NCBI GenBank assembly: GCA_964509545.1
Contig: CAZDXQ010000027.1
Span: forward strand, 1 to 47,785
Length of the DNA stretch: 47,785 nucleotides
Reading direction: 5' to 3'
Source of the DNA: JADJWR01 sp964509545
GTDB taxonomy: Bacteria > Pseudomonadota > Gammaproteobacteria > Burkholderiales > Burkholderiaceae_F
Under the pieces are notes generated by a model. That model saw only the letters and a program-made list of their open reading frames with translations, was not told the DNA's origin and searched no databases. A program made the translations under genes and the position numbers. How positions within the stretch are numbered: the first letter of the stretch is position 1; every line of letters starts with the position of its first letter. Below are positions 24,780 to 35,145 of the stretch, in pieces.

Positions 24780-24810
24780 AAAAAAAGCCCGGAGTTCTGT
24801 ACCCCGGGCT
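24780..24810 (-). terminator. Intrinsic terminator after clpA
   Basis: On the minus strand, arms AGCCCGG (24810-24804) and CCGGGCT (24792-24786) with an 11-base loop are followed by seven T (plus-strand A at 24780-24786). It lies about 75 bases after the clpA stop and 30 bases before the cytochrome gene, so the fcc pair probably needs its own promoter or read-through. Confidence 0.85.
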
Positions 24811-24885
24811 CACTTTTCACTGTTCGGCCCGCCTTGTCAATATCGCCGATCAGGCCTATCGACTCCGGCGCACGACCGGGCAACC

Positions 24886-27197
<2,312 letters not shown>

Positions 27198-27201
<4 letters not shown>

Positions 27202-27506
27202 GCTTCCTCCATCACGCACTGCAGCGGGTGCTGATGCTGCCGTGAATAGCTGCAGACCTGCTCGACTTTCGACGCGGCGACGTCCCTCGGATAGACGCCA
27301 CAGACGCCGCGGCCCTCATGATGCACCTTGAGCATGATCTGGGTCGCCTGCTCCCTGCCCTTGCCGAAGAACTTTTGCAGCACTCCTACCACGAACTCCA
27401 TCGGCGTGAAATCATCGTTGAGCAGGACGACCTGGAACATCGGCGGCGGCTTGACCCGGGAAGCCTGCTTCTCGGTGACCGCGCCCTCGTCGAACCGCTC
27501 GCTCAT
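27198..27506 (-). CDS. clpS: ClpA adaptor protein ClpS
   Basis: N-recognin that delivers N-end-rule substrates to ClpA. 102 residues. Seen are PPPMFQVVLLNDDFTPMEFVVGVL and the binding-pocket region with the NDD triad and the HHEGRGVCGVYPRDVA motif. It overlaps clpA by 4 bases. A TACAAT sequence on the minus strand (27518-27513) lies 7 bases upstream of the ATG, possibly a -10 of an almost leaderless transcript. Confidence 0.96.
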
Positions 27507-27957
27507 AACGCCATTGTAGATAGCGCCCCGCCCTTGCCGCAGGGCGCAAAAAGCGTCTCAATCATAAGTGAACTCAGCGCTTCGGCCGCGTCGCATACGC
27601 CTTGGACCGGCGCTCCCGGCGCTTCGTTTCCCCCCCTTCATAGCGCCCGGCAAGGGCCACGGCAGCGGCCGCCCGCCGAACGGCCGTCGCCGGCATCGGA
27701 AAGGATCGCCGCGCCGGCAACGCCGGCCGGCGGCGCGTTCGCCTTTGCCTCGCCCGGCAGACCTTGACGGCCACCGGGCATGTTGGAAAATGAGCGGATT
27801 CGCCCACAGCCGGGGGGTCCGACAGGAGCGGCGAATGGCGGCGCCAACGGTGCAGCGGAGGCGGCGACGCGGGGAGAGGGGTCGAAACCAGCAGTGCCAC
27901 GGCGATTGGCGGCTCGGCGGGACGCCTCAGGGTGACGTTGCAGCGAAGGAAAGATAA
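27507..27957. promoter_or_regulatory. clpS-cspA divergent intergenic region with probable cspA leader
   Basis: 451 bases without a convincing gene. On the plus strand, TTGACG (27764-27769) with an AAAATG hexamer 17 bases later (27787-27792) is a possible promoter that would give a leader of about 160 bases before cspA. Long structured leaders are typical of CspA-family mRNAs and allow cold-dependent translation; here the leader sequence itself is not shown to act so. A ribosome site (AAGGAAAG) precedes the ATG. Confidence 0.45.
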
Positions 27958-28167
27958 ATGGCTACAGGCACTGTGAAATGGTTCAACGACGCCAAGGGGT
28001 ATGGCTTCATCACCCCGGATGACGGAGGCGAAGATCTGTTCGCACACTTCTCGGCGATCCAGATGAACGGCTTCAAGACCCTGAAGGAGGGGCAGAAGGT
28101 CGTCTTCGAGGTGGTCACCGGCCCGAAGGGCAAGCAGGCCTCGAATATCACGCAGGGCGGCAGCTGA
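27958..28167 (+). CDS. cspA: Cold-shock domain protein (CspA family)
   Basis: Single-stranded nucleic-acid-binding protein of 69 residues, MATGTVKWFNDAKGYGFITPDDGG. RNP1 (KGYGFI) and RNP2 (LFAHFS) motifs are present. Ends NITQGGS. Probably an RNA chaperone; cold induction cannot be read from sequence alone. A hairpin terminator follows 20 bases later. Confidence 0.96.
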   Translation: MATGTVKWFNDAKGYGFITPDDGGEDLFAHFSAIQMNGFKTLKEGQKVVFEVVTGPKGKQASNITQGGS

Positions 28168-28188
28168 CGCGCCCGGCGTGAGCGTAAG

Positions 28189-28214
28189 AAAACCCCGCCT
28201 CGGCGGGGTTTTTT
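28189..28214. terminator. Bidirectional terminator between cspA and icd
   Basis: Arms CCCCGC and GCGGGG flank CTCG, with AAAA before and TTTTTT after. It sits 20 bases after the cspA stop and about 23 bases beyond the icd stop on the other strand, so it can serve both. Confidence 0.9.
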
Positions 28215-28237
28215 GTTGGCCGAGCGCGTAGCGCCGC

Positions 28238-29485
28238 TCACATCTGATCGATCATGGCCTGGCCGAAGCCAGAGCACGACACCTGCGTGGCGCCGGGCAT
28301 CAGCCTGGCGAAATCGTAGGTTACGGTCTTGGCGAGGATGGCCTTTTCCATCGAAGTGATGACGAGGTCCGCCGCCTCGGTCCAGCCCATGTGGCGCAGC
28401 ATCATTTCCGCCGACAGGATTTCCGAGCCGGGATTGACGTAGTCCTTGCCGGCGTACTTTGGCGCGGTACCGTGGGTGGCTTCGAACATCGCCACCGAGT
28501 CGGACAGGTTGGCACCCGGCGCAATGCCGATGCCACCGACCTGCGCCGCCAGCGCGTCCGAGATGTAGTCGCCGTTCAGGTTCATAGTGGCGATCACGTC
28601 GTATTCGGCCGGGCGCAGCAGGATCTGCTGCAGGAAGGCATCGGCGATGACGTCCTTGACGACGATGTCGCCGTGCGCCGCCTTGATCTTCATCCAAGGT
28701 CCGCCGTCGAGCAGTTCGGCACCGAACTCCTTCTGTGCCAGCCCGTAGCCCCACTTGGTAAAGGCACCCTCCGTGAATTTCATGATGTTGCCCTTGTGGA
28801 CGAAGGTGAGGCTCTTGCGCTTGTTGTCGATCGCGTACTGGATGGCCTTCCTGACCAGCCGCTCGGTGCCTTCGCGCGAGACGGGCTTGATGCCGATGCC
28901 CGAGGTGTTGGGGAAGCGGATCTTCTTGACCCCCATTTCCTCCTGCAGGAACTTGATCACCTTCTTCGCCTTGTCGCTCTCCGCCTCGTACTCGATGCCG
29001 GCGTAGATGTCCTCCGAGTTCTCGCGGAAGATGACCATGTCGGTCTTCTCCGGCTCTTTCACGGGGCTCGGCACGCCCTTGAAGTAGCGCACCGGCCGCA
29101 GGCACACATAAAGGTCCAGTTCCTGGCGCAGCGCGACATTGATCGAGCGGATGCCGCCGCCCACGGGCGTGGTCAGCGGCCCCTTGATCGACACCACGTA
29201 CTCGCGCAGTGCCGCCAGCGTTTCCTCCGGCAGCCACACGTCCGGGCCGTACACGCGCGTGGACTTCTCGCCGGCGAAAAGCTCCATCCAGACAATTCGC
29301 CGGCGCCCCCGGTACGCCTTGGCCACCGCCGCGTCGACCACCTTGATCATCACCGGCGTGATGTCGATGCCCGTGCCGTCGCCCTCGATGTAGGGCACGA
29401 TCGGCTGCTCGGGCACGTTCAGCGAAAGGTCCTTGTTGACGGTGATCTTCTGCCCTTCGCCGGGCACCTTGATGTGCTGGTACAT
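28238..29485 (-). CDS. icd: NADP-dependent isocitrate dehydrogenase
   Basis: TCA-cycle enzyme oxidising isocitrate to 2-oxoglutarate and CO2. 415 residues, close to E. coli Icd. The substrate loop with the regulatory serine is GGIRSINVALRQELDLYVCLRP. The NADP specificity motif is HGTAPKYAGKDYVNPGS; Lys-Tyr at this site favours NADP over NAD. Metal-binding aspartates are in the GDYISDALAAQVGG segment. The ATG follows GGAGAGG. Confidence 0.97.
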   Translation of the reverse strand: MYQHIKVPGEGQKITVNKDLSLNVPEQPIVPYIEGDGTGIDITPVMIKVVDAAVAKAYRGRRRIVWMELFAGEKSTRVYGPDVWLPEETLAALREYVVSIKGPLTTPVGGGIRSINVALRQELDLYVCLRPVRYFKGVPSPVKEPEKTDMVIFRENSEDIYAGIEYEAESDKAKKVIKFLQEEMGVKKIRFPNTSGIGIKPVSREGTERLVRKAIQYAIDNKRKSLTFVHKGNIMKFTEGAFTKWGYGLAQKEFGAELLDGGPWMKIKAAHGDIVVKDVIADAFLQQILLRPAEYDVIATMNLNGDYISDALAAQVGGIGIAPGANLSDSVAMFEATHGTAPKYAGKDYVNPGSEILSAEMMLRHMGWTEAADLVITSMEKAILAKTVTYDFARLMPGATQVSCSGFGQAMIDQM

Positions 29486-29699
29486 GTCCTCTCCGCTTCG
29501 TTGAATCGCCTGTTCCGTGCTTTGGCGACGGCTCTCGCGCTACCGGTTTCGCGTCGGGGCGCAGTTTACTCGCCCGTCGCCGGCGGCCCTGTCAACGCAC
29601 GCCCCGGCTGGACCGTTAGCGGTCGCGACGCCTTGCCGTCCACGTTCTCCGGATGTTCCGGCGACGCGATAATTCGATCGACCGAAAGGGACTTGAACC

Positions 29700-29924
29700 A
29701 TGAACAAGCTCATCGCCGCACTCGTGGCCTCGCTTTTCGCGGGCGCCGTCTTCGCCCAGGCTGCCGCACCGGCCGCACCCGCAACCCCGGCAACGCCCGC
29801 CACCCCGGCCGCACCCGCGGCGCAGGCGCCCAAGGCTGAAGCCAAGGGCGAGGCCAAAGGTCAGGAGAAGAAGGTGAAGAAAGCGAAGAAGACCAAGAAG
29901 GCGGCCAAGGAAGCGAAGCAGTAA
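29700..29924 (+). CDS. Small secreted Ala/Pro- and Lys-rich protein
   Basis: 74 residues: a signal peptide (MNKLIAALVASLFAGAVFAQ), then an Ala-Pro-Thr stretch with repeated ATP triplets (APATPATPATPAAP), then a strongly basic tail (KKVKKAKKTKKAAKEAK). Mature length is about 54 residues and no fold is expected. An intrinsic terminator 18 bases after the stop and a GATAAT box (29668-29673) upstream support a real, separately transcribed gene. Similar tiny proteins occur in related bacteria, but I know no function. A role in binding acidic polymers (polyphosphate, nucleic acid, envelope) would be guesswork. Confidence 0.65.
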   Translation: MNKLIAALVASLFAGAVFAQAAAPAAPATPATPATPAAPAAQAPKAEAKGEAKGQEKKVKKAKKTKKAAKEAKQ

Positions 29925-29942
29925 CGGCTGGCCCAAAGTGGT

Positions 29943-29973
29943 AAAAAAGGCAGGGCGGCGCCCTGCCTTTTTT
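29943..29973 (+). terminator. Intrinsic terminator after the small Lys-rich gene
   Basis: Arms 29943-29956 and 29960-29973 are perfect reverse complements around GGC, consisting of A6-GGCAGGGC and GCCCTGCC-T6. The symmetric A/T runs make it work in both directions. Confidence 0.92.
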
Positions 29974-29999
29974 CTTTCCGCAACTTCGCGATTTCGTCG

Positions 30000-30452
30000 A
30001 TGCGTACCGCACTGCCAAGAGTCGCCCTGCTGCTTTGCCTGCTCGCTGCCCTGCTGCCTGCGTCGGCTCAGGTTTCGCGGCTGCCCACCGTGCAATTGAC
30101 GGCGGGCATACACCTGATCACGGCCGAGGTCGCGGCCAACGACGCGACCCGTGCCCGTGGCCTGATGTTCCGCCAGAGCCTGCCCGCAAATCACGGCATG
30201 CTCTTCATCTTTGAAAGCAAGGCGGTGCACTGCATGTGGATGCGCAACACGCTGATCCCGTTGTCGGTCGCCTTCGTCGAGGACGATGGCACGGTCGTCA
30301 ACATCCTCGACATGCAGCCGCACGACGAGCGCGGCCATTGCGCCAGGCAGCCGGTCCGTTATGCGCTCGAAATGAGCCAGGGCTGGTTCGCGCAGCGGGG
30401 CATCGGCCCGGGCTCCAGGCTCGGCCGCCTGCCTGCTCCTGCGCAGCAGTAG
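30000..30452 (+). CDS. DUF192 family exported protein
   Basis: Protein of 150 residues with a signal peptide (MRTALPRVALLLCLLAALLPASA) and the DUF192 core: ARGLMFRQSLPANHGMLFIFE, HCMWMRNTLIPLSVAFV and a VRYALEMSQGWFAQRGIGPG end. The family is widespread, periplasmic or membrane-associated, with no known activity. Transcription is probably independent of the preceding small gene because of the terminator between them. Confidence 0.85.
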   Translation: MRTALPRVALLLCLLAALLPASAQVSRLPTVQLTAGIHLITAEVAANDATRARGLMFRQSLPANHGMLFIFESKAVHCMWMRNTLIPLSVAFVEDDGTVVNILDMQPHDERGHCARQPVRYALEMSQGWFAQRGIGPGSRLGRLPAPAQQ

Positions 30453-30500
30453 GAATAGCCGGCGCTGCCGCCGGCCTGTGCGCGAAGCGGAAGGAATCGA

Positions 30501-31082
30501 TCAGGCGAAGTTCTTCGCAGCGAAATCCCAGTTGGCGAGCGAATTGAGGAACGTCTCGACGAATTTCGGCCGGGCGTTGCGGTAATCGATGTAGTAGGCG
30601 TGCTCCCAAACGTCGATCGTCAGCAGCGCCTTGTCGGCGGTGGTGAGCGGCGTGCCCGCGTTGCTGGTGTTGACGATGTCCACCGCGCCGTCGGCCTTCT
30701 TGACCAGCCAGGTCCAGCCGGAGCCGAAATTTCCGACCGCGCTCTTGCTGAACGCCTCCTTGAAGGCGGTAAAGGATCCCCACTGCTTCGCAATCGCCGT
30801 CGCCAGCGCGCCGGCCGGCTCACCGCCGCCGCCCGGCTTCATGCTGTTCCAGAAGAACGTGTGATTCCAGACCTGCGCCGCGTTGTTGAAGACGCCGCCT
30901 GAGGACTTGCGCACGATGTCCTCCAGGCCAAGCGACTCGAACTCCGTGCCCTTGATCAGGTTATTGAGGTTGGTCACGTACGCCTGGTGGTGCTTGCCGT
31001 AATGAAACTCGAACGTCTCCTTCGAGATGTGCGGCGCCAGCGCGTCCATCGCGTACGGCAGTGGCGGCAGGGTGTGTTCCAT
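30501..31082 (-). CDS. sodB: Superoxide dismutase, Fe type
   Basis: Converts superoxide to oxygen and peroxide. 193 residues. Metal ligands are H27, H74, D157 and H161 (FEFHYGKHH, VWNHTFFW, DVWEHAYYIDY). The AAQVWNHTFFW motif with Gln70 indicates an iron or cambialistic enzyme rather than a strict Mn form. An AGGAGG ribosome site precedes the ATG at 31082 (MEHTLPPLPYAMD). It converges with the DUF192 gene. Confidence 0.96.
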   Translation of the reverse strand: MEHTLPPLPYAMDALAPHISKETFEFHYGKHHQAYVTNLNNLIKGTEFESLGLEDIVRKSSGGVFNNAAQVWNHTFFWNSMKPGGGGEPAGALATAIAKQWGSFTAFKEAFSKSAVGNFGSGWTWLVKKADGAVDIVNTSNAGTPLTTADKALLTIDVWEHAYYIDYRNARPKFVETFLNSLANWDFAAKNFA

Positions 31083-31148
31083 CAGTGATCCTCCTCGGGA
31101 CAATTGAGCGTTCGATTCTAGCGAGGCGGTACGGCCTCGCCGCTCGCT

Positions 31149-32537
31149 TCACCCCGCGCCGTGCGGGGGCGGAGCGCCTTGCGCGACCGCGTCTGTGCTC
31201 AGTACACGCGCGCTTGCACTTCCGCGCGCGAACTGCAGGCGCAGCAGGTCTCCAGCGGCGAGCCGACCCGCGTCGGTGACGACGCGGCCGTGCGCGTCGG
31301 CAGCCAATGAGTAGCCTCGCGCGAGCACCGCGCTCGGATCGAGCGCCTGCAACCGGGCGGTCAATGTCTGCAGCCGCCGCCGGCGCTCCTGCAGCAGGTG
31401 GCGGAAACCGGCTGCCATCAAAGCGACTCGCCGCTGCGTCGCATGTTCCTTTAGTTCGAGCCGCGGCCGCTGTCGCTGCAGGCGCGCGCGCAGATCGTCG
31501 CCGCCGCGGCGCATCGCCTCCTGATACCGCGCCAGCGCATGCCAGGCGCGCAGCCGCAGGGTATGCACGCGCGCGGACAGGGCCTGCAACGGCGCCCGCG
31601 GACTGGCGAGCGCGCGTTGACCGTAGTCGAGACGCTGCTGCGCCTGCTGCAGGCGCGCACCCAGCCACCGGCGCAGCACCGCGCGCCGGTCCTCGATGGC
31701 CTGCAACAAAGCCGCGCGCTCCGGAGCTGCCATTTCCGCGGCGGCGGTCGGCGTCGGCGCGCGCAGGTCGGCCGCGAAATCGGCAATTGTGAAGTCCGAC
31801 TCGTGGCCGACGCCGACGACCACCGGCACTGCACAGGCGCGGATCGCTCGCGCCACCGGCTCCTCGTTGAAGGCCCACAGATCCTCGATCGAACCGCCGC
31901 CGCGGACGAGCAGCACGACGTCGACCTCCGCCCGGCGCGACACCGTCTCCAGCATCGCGGCGATGCGCCGCCCGGCGTCCTCCCCCTGCACCGGCACCGG
32001 GTAGACGATCACCGCCACCTGCGGCGAGCGGCGCGCCAGTGTGGTCAGCACGTCACGCAAGGCGGCGGCCGCCACGGAGGTCACTACGCCGACCGCCCGC
32101 GGACACGTGGGCAACCGGCGCTTGCGTTCAGGCGCGAACAGTCCTTCCGCCTCGAGCCGCTGCTTCAATTGCAGGAAGCGCTCGTATAGCCTCCCGAGCC
32201 CGGAACGCTGCAGCGCCTCCACCGTCAGCTGATATTCGCCGCGCGGCTCGTACAGTCCGACCTGGGCCAGGACCTCGACCTCGTCGCCGTCGCGCGGCAG
32301 AAAACCGGCAAGCGCGTTGCGACCGCGAAACATGGCGCAGCGGACCTGTGCGGCGGCATCCTTGAGCGTGAAATACCAATGGCCGCTGGCGGCGCGGGTG
32401 AAGTTGGCGATCTCGCCGCGAACCCGCAGCAGCCGAAAGCTGCGCGAAAGCAACCCAGCAACGGCGCGGTTTAACGCGGAAACTGTGATGCTTTCCCGCG
32501 CCACTTCTAGGTTTTCGTCGGCGGAGCGAGATTCCAT
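31149..32537 (-). CDS. xseA: Exodeoxyribonuclease VII large subunit
   Basis: Large subunit of exonuclease VII, which degrades single-stranded DNA. 462 residues. The N-terminal OB fold (VSALNRAVAGLLSRSFRLLRVRGEIANF) is followed by the catalytic domain (RAVGVVTSVAAAALRDVL, VRGGGSIEDLWAFNEE, VGVGHESDFTIADFAAD), a coiled-coil Arg-rich arm, and the C-terminal segment LDPSAVLARGYSL. The ATG at 32537 is preferred; a GTG at 32564 would add nine residues. The small subunit gene xseB is not in the window. Confidence 0.95.
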   Translation of the reverse strand: MESRSADENLEVARESITVSALNRAVAGLLSRSFRLLRVRGEIANFTRAASGHWYFTLKDAAAQVRCAMFRGRNALAGFLPRDGDEVEVLAQVGLYEPRGEYQLTVEALQRSGLGRLYERFLQLKQRLEAEGLFAPERKRRLPTCPRAVGVVTSVAAAALRDVLTTLARRSPQVAVIVYPVPVQGEDAGRRIAAMLETVSRRAEVDVVLLVRGGGSIEDLWAFNEEPVARAIRACAVPVVVGVGHESDFTIADFAADLRAPTPTAAAEMAAPERAALLQAIEDRRAVLRRWLGARLQQAQQRLDYGQRALASPRAPLQALSARVHTLRLRAWHALARYQEAMRRGGDDLRARLQRQRPRLELKEHATQRRVALMAAGFRHLLQERRRRLQTLTARLQALDPSAVLARGYSLAADAHGRVVTDAGRLAAGDLLRLQFARGSASARVLSTDAVAQGAPPPHGAG

Positions 32538-32622
32538 GCGGGTTTGCGGGCGATAACTGTCCACATGCAGGGCGGCCGAGCCGATGCGGCCTTCGCGAGG
32601 CCTCGGTCCCCTCGAAACCTAT

Positions 32623-32791
32623 TTGTAACTATATGATCTGTATAGATCTTTCGGGATGCCTAGCGATGAAGCAGATCAGCGAAGCCTAATACCGACGCGG
32701 GTCTTCTCCGCATGGCAGGTCCTTGTTCACAATGTTTTCCACAGCAGATGTGGAAAGGCAGGGTCAAGCGCGGAAGCACTTACACTTCCGC
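32623..32791. promoter_or_regulatory. Divergent xseA-exbB control region with three palindromes
   Basis: Between xseA and exbB the sequence turns AT-rich (TTGTAACTATATGATCTG from 32623). It holds (1) GATCT-GTAT-AGATC at 32635-32648; (2) TTCCACA-GCAGA-TGTGGAA near 32737-32755; (3) GCGGAAG and CTTCCGC at 32770-32776 and 32785-32791. The second element resembles two DnaA boxes in opposite orientation (TTTTCCACA and its inverted partner, each one base from consensus). These look like operators and promoters for the divergent genes; the binding proteins are unknown. Confidence 0.5.
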
Positions 32792-32825
32792 CTTTCCGAA
32801 CTCCGTCCCCCGACCCGAACATCAC

Positions 32826-33443
32826 GTGTTTGCGATCGTACAGGCGATCGGCTGGCCGATCTGGCCGCTGATCATCGCTTCAATCGTTGCCCTTGCGCTG
32901 ATCATCGAACGTGCGGTGTCGCTGCGCCGGGAGAAGATCCTGCCCGGTACGCTGCTGCGCGACGTGCTGTCACTGCACACGCGACGGCAAATCACGCCCG
33001 AAGTCATCGTCAAGCTGGAGGCCAGTTCGCCGCTTGGCCGCGTGCTCGCGGCCGCACTGCGCAACGTGCGCGCCCCGCGCGCCATCGCCGGCGCCGCCGT
33101 GGCAAACGCCGGTGGCCATGTCTCGCACGACCTGTCGCGCTACCTGTCGCTGCTCGGATCGATCGGCTCGATCGCGCCGCTGCTCGGCCTGCTCGGCACG
33201 GTGATCGGGATGATCGAGATCTTCGCCTCGCAGCAGGCCGGCTCCAATCCGCAGCAACTCGCCCACGGCATCTCGATCGCGCTGTACTGCACAGCCTTCG
33301 GCATCATCGTCGCCGTGCCGGCGGTCATGTTCTACCGCCATTACAAGGCGCGTATCGAAGATTACCTGGTGGCGATGGAAGACCAGGCGCAGCAGCTGCT
33401 CGAAGTGCTGTTCGCCGACCGCTACGACAACGCGCCGCGATGA
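32826..33443 (+). CDS. exbB: MotA/TolQ/ExbB proton channel protein
   Basis: Membrane stator of about 205 residues using the proton gradient to energise an outer-membrane partner. Three membrane segments: near residues 8-26 (WPIWPLIIASIVALALIIE), a central pair around SIGSIAPLLGLLGTVIGMIEIF, and SIALYCTAFGIIVAVPAVMFYRH. The family motif LLGLLGTVIGMI is present. The GTG gives MFAIVQAIGWP, fitting the family start better than the ATG at 32712. Overlaps exbD by ATGA. No tonB is in this window. Confidence 0.88.
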   Translation: MFAIVQAIGWPIWPLIIASIVALALIIERAVSLRREKILPGTLLRDVLSLHTRRQITPEVIVKLEASSPLGRVLAAALRNVRAPRAIAGAAVANAGGHVSHDLSRYLSLLGSIGSIAPLLGLLGTVIGMIEIFASQQAGSNPQQLAHGISIALYCTAFGIIVAVPAVMFYRHYKARIEDYLVAMEDQAQQLLEVLFADRYDNAPR

Positions 33444-33868
33444 GATTCCGCCGACCGCTCGACGAGGAACCGGAACTGAATCTGGTGCCGCTGATCGACG
33501 TGCTGCTCATCGTCCTGATCTTCCTCGCCGTGACCACAACCTACTCGCGCTACAGCGAGCTGCGCCTGCAGTTGCCCAGCGCCGAAGCCAATCCGTCGGA
33601 CGCGCGCACCAACGAAATCGTCGTCGGCGTCAGCGCCGACGGCCGCTTCGCCCTCGACAAGCTGGTGCTGCCCAACACCGAACCCAACGCGGTGGCGCAG
33701 GCACTGACGCGGGCGTCGAAGGGCCTGAACCAGCCGATGGTCGTCATTCACGCCGATGCCCAGGCACCGCACCAGTCGGTCGTCAATGTCATGGAAGCCG
33801 CCCGCCTGGCGCAGCTGGGGCGCATCAGTTTCATCACCGAGCGCGCGGGCTCCGCTTCGAGCCGGTAA
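33440..33868 (+). CDS. exbD: ExbD/TolR family biopolymer transport protein
   Basis: Inner-membrane protein of 142 residues with one N-terminal segment (LNLVPLIDVLLIVLIFLAVTTTY). The conserved membrane Asp is in PLIDVLLIV; the periplasmic domain follows. Works with ExbB as a proton-driven energiser. In many betaproteobacteria this pair is part of the exbB-exbD-lpxK-kdsB run, perhaps serving outer-membrane lipid or TonB tasks; which one is not decided here. Confidence 0.92.
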   Translation: MRFRRPLDEEPELNLVPLIDVLLIVLIFLAVTTTYSRYSELRLQLPSAEANPSDARTNEIVVGVSADGRFALDKLVLPNTEPNAVAQALTRASKGLNQPMVVIHADAQAPHQSVVNVMEAARLAQLGRISFITERAGSASSR

Positions 33869-33880
33869 ACCTTGTCGGTC

Positions 33881-34963
33881 GTGTTGAGCAAGCGGGCGCG
33901 CTTCGAGCTCGCGCTGACCCATGCCTGGACCGGACGCGGTCCGCTGGCCTTCGCCCTGCTGCCGCTCGCCGGGCTGTACGCGGTCGGCCATGCCGCGCTG
34001 AGCAGCCTGTATCGACTCGGCCTGCTCAGGCCCACGCGCGTCGGCCTGCCGGTCGTCGTCGTCGGCAATCTCTATGCCGGCGGTACCGGCAAGACGCCGC
34101 TGACGATCGAGCTGGTGCGAGCGCTGGCCGCGCGCGGCTGGCAGCCCGGCGTGATTTCGCGCGGCTATGGCCGGCTTGGCGGCAGCGCGCGGCCGGTCGA
34201 TCGACAGGCGCGCGCCGACGAAGTCGGCGACGAGCCGCTGCTGATCGCGCAGGCGACCAGAGCGCCGGTCGTGGTGGGCAACGACCGCGTTGCCGCCGTC
34301 GGCGTCTTGCGCTCATTGCATCCCGCCTGCGATCTGATCGTCTGCGACGACGGCCTGCAGCACCGGCGCCTGGCGCGCGACTTCGAGATCGCGCTGCTTC
34401 ACTTTCGCGGACTGGGCAACGGCTGGCTGCTGCCGGCAGGACCGCTGCGCGATCCGCCGAGCCGGCTGAAGGAGGTCGACGCCGTCGTGCTCAACGGAGA
34501 GGTGCCGCCGGTGCGCATCTATTCGCCGGTATTCACGATGCGCACGGAAGCGGGTGACGTTTACGCGCTGAAGGATCCGAGCCATCGCGCGCCGCTGGCG
34601 ACGCTGGTCGACGAACAGAAGGCAAAGGCAGTGCGTGTAGTCGCCGCCGCCGGCATCGCGGCGCCGGAGAAGTTCTTCGCCATGCTGCGCGCCGCCGGCC
34701 TGCAGTTCGAGGAGATCGCGCTGCCCGATCACTACGACTTTGCCGACAACCCGTTTGCCGGCCGCGTCTACGACGTGGCGCTGATGACCGAGAAGGACGC
34801 CGTAAAATGCCGCGCCAACAGTGCGCTCGCCGCCGACGGCCGGCTGTGCGTCGTCGGCCTGTGCGCGCACATCGACCCGGCACTGCTCGAGCTGATCGAA
34901 GCCAGGATCGGAGCGCAGCGGCGCTACGAGGAACCCACCGCCGATGGACCATCGCCTGCTTGA
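33881..34963 (+). CDS. lpxK: Tetraacyldisaccharide 4'-kinase LpxK
   Basis: Phosphorylates the 4' position of the lipid A precursor at the inner membrane. About 360 residues. The Walker A motif is VVVGNLYAGGTGKTPL; other conserved parts are VISRGYGR, GDEPLLIAQ and DLIVCDDGLQHRRLARDFEI. No ATG is near the start; the GTG at 33881 gives MLSKRARFELALTHAW. A TTG at 33872 would add three residues. It overlaps trm112 by 20 bases. Confidence 0.93.
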   Translation: MLSKRARFELALTHAWTGRGPLAFALLPLAGLYAVGHAALSSLYRLGLLRPTRVGLPVVVVGNLYAGGTGKTPLTIELVRALAARGWQPGVISRGYGRLGGSARPVDRQARADEVGDEPLLIAQATRAPVVVGNDRVAAVGVLRSLHPACDLIVCDDGLQHRRLARDFEIALLHFRGLGNGWLLPAGPLRDPPSRLKEVDAVVLNGEVPPVRIYSPVFTMRTEAGDVYALKDPSHRAPLATLVDEQKAKAVRVVAAAGIAAPEKFFAMLRAAGLQFEEIALPDHYDFADNPFAGRVYDVALMTEKDAVKCRANSALAADGRLCVVGLCAHIDPALLELIEARIGAQRRYEEPTADGPSPA

Positions 34964-35135
34964 AATCCTCGTCTGCCCGGTCACCAAGGGCCGGCTGGAA
35001 TACGACCGCACGCGGCAGGAACTGATCTCGCGTTCGGCCGGACTCGCCTACCCGATCCGCGACGGCATCGCCGTGCTGCTGGAAAGCGAAGCACGTCGTC
35101 TGGACGAGTCCGGCCAGACAGCGCCGGGCGGCTAA
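34944..35135 (+). CDS. Trm112 family protein (YcaR/UPF0434)
   Basis: Protein of 63 residues, MDHRLLEILVCPVTKGRLEYDR, with the AYPIRDGIAVLLESEARRL core. Bacterial members of the Trm112 family lie between lpxK and kdsB in many proteobacteria, as here. Eukaryotic Trm112 activates methyltransferases; the bacterial role is unclear. Only one Cys (VCP) remains of the zinc-binding set. It overlaps lpxK by 20 bases, and kdsB starts 10 bases after it. Confidence 0.92.
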   Translation: MDHRLLEILVCPVTKGRLEYDRTRQELISRSAGLAYPIRDGIAVLLESEARRLDESGQTAPGG

Positions 35136-35145
35136 CGTCCCGCGC

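Noticed and set aside
32735..32757. Possible replication origin from DnaA-box-like words
   Set aside because: Only two imperfect boxes, no dnaA/dnaN/gidA neighbours and no AT-rich unwinding region; kept only as a possible operator.
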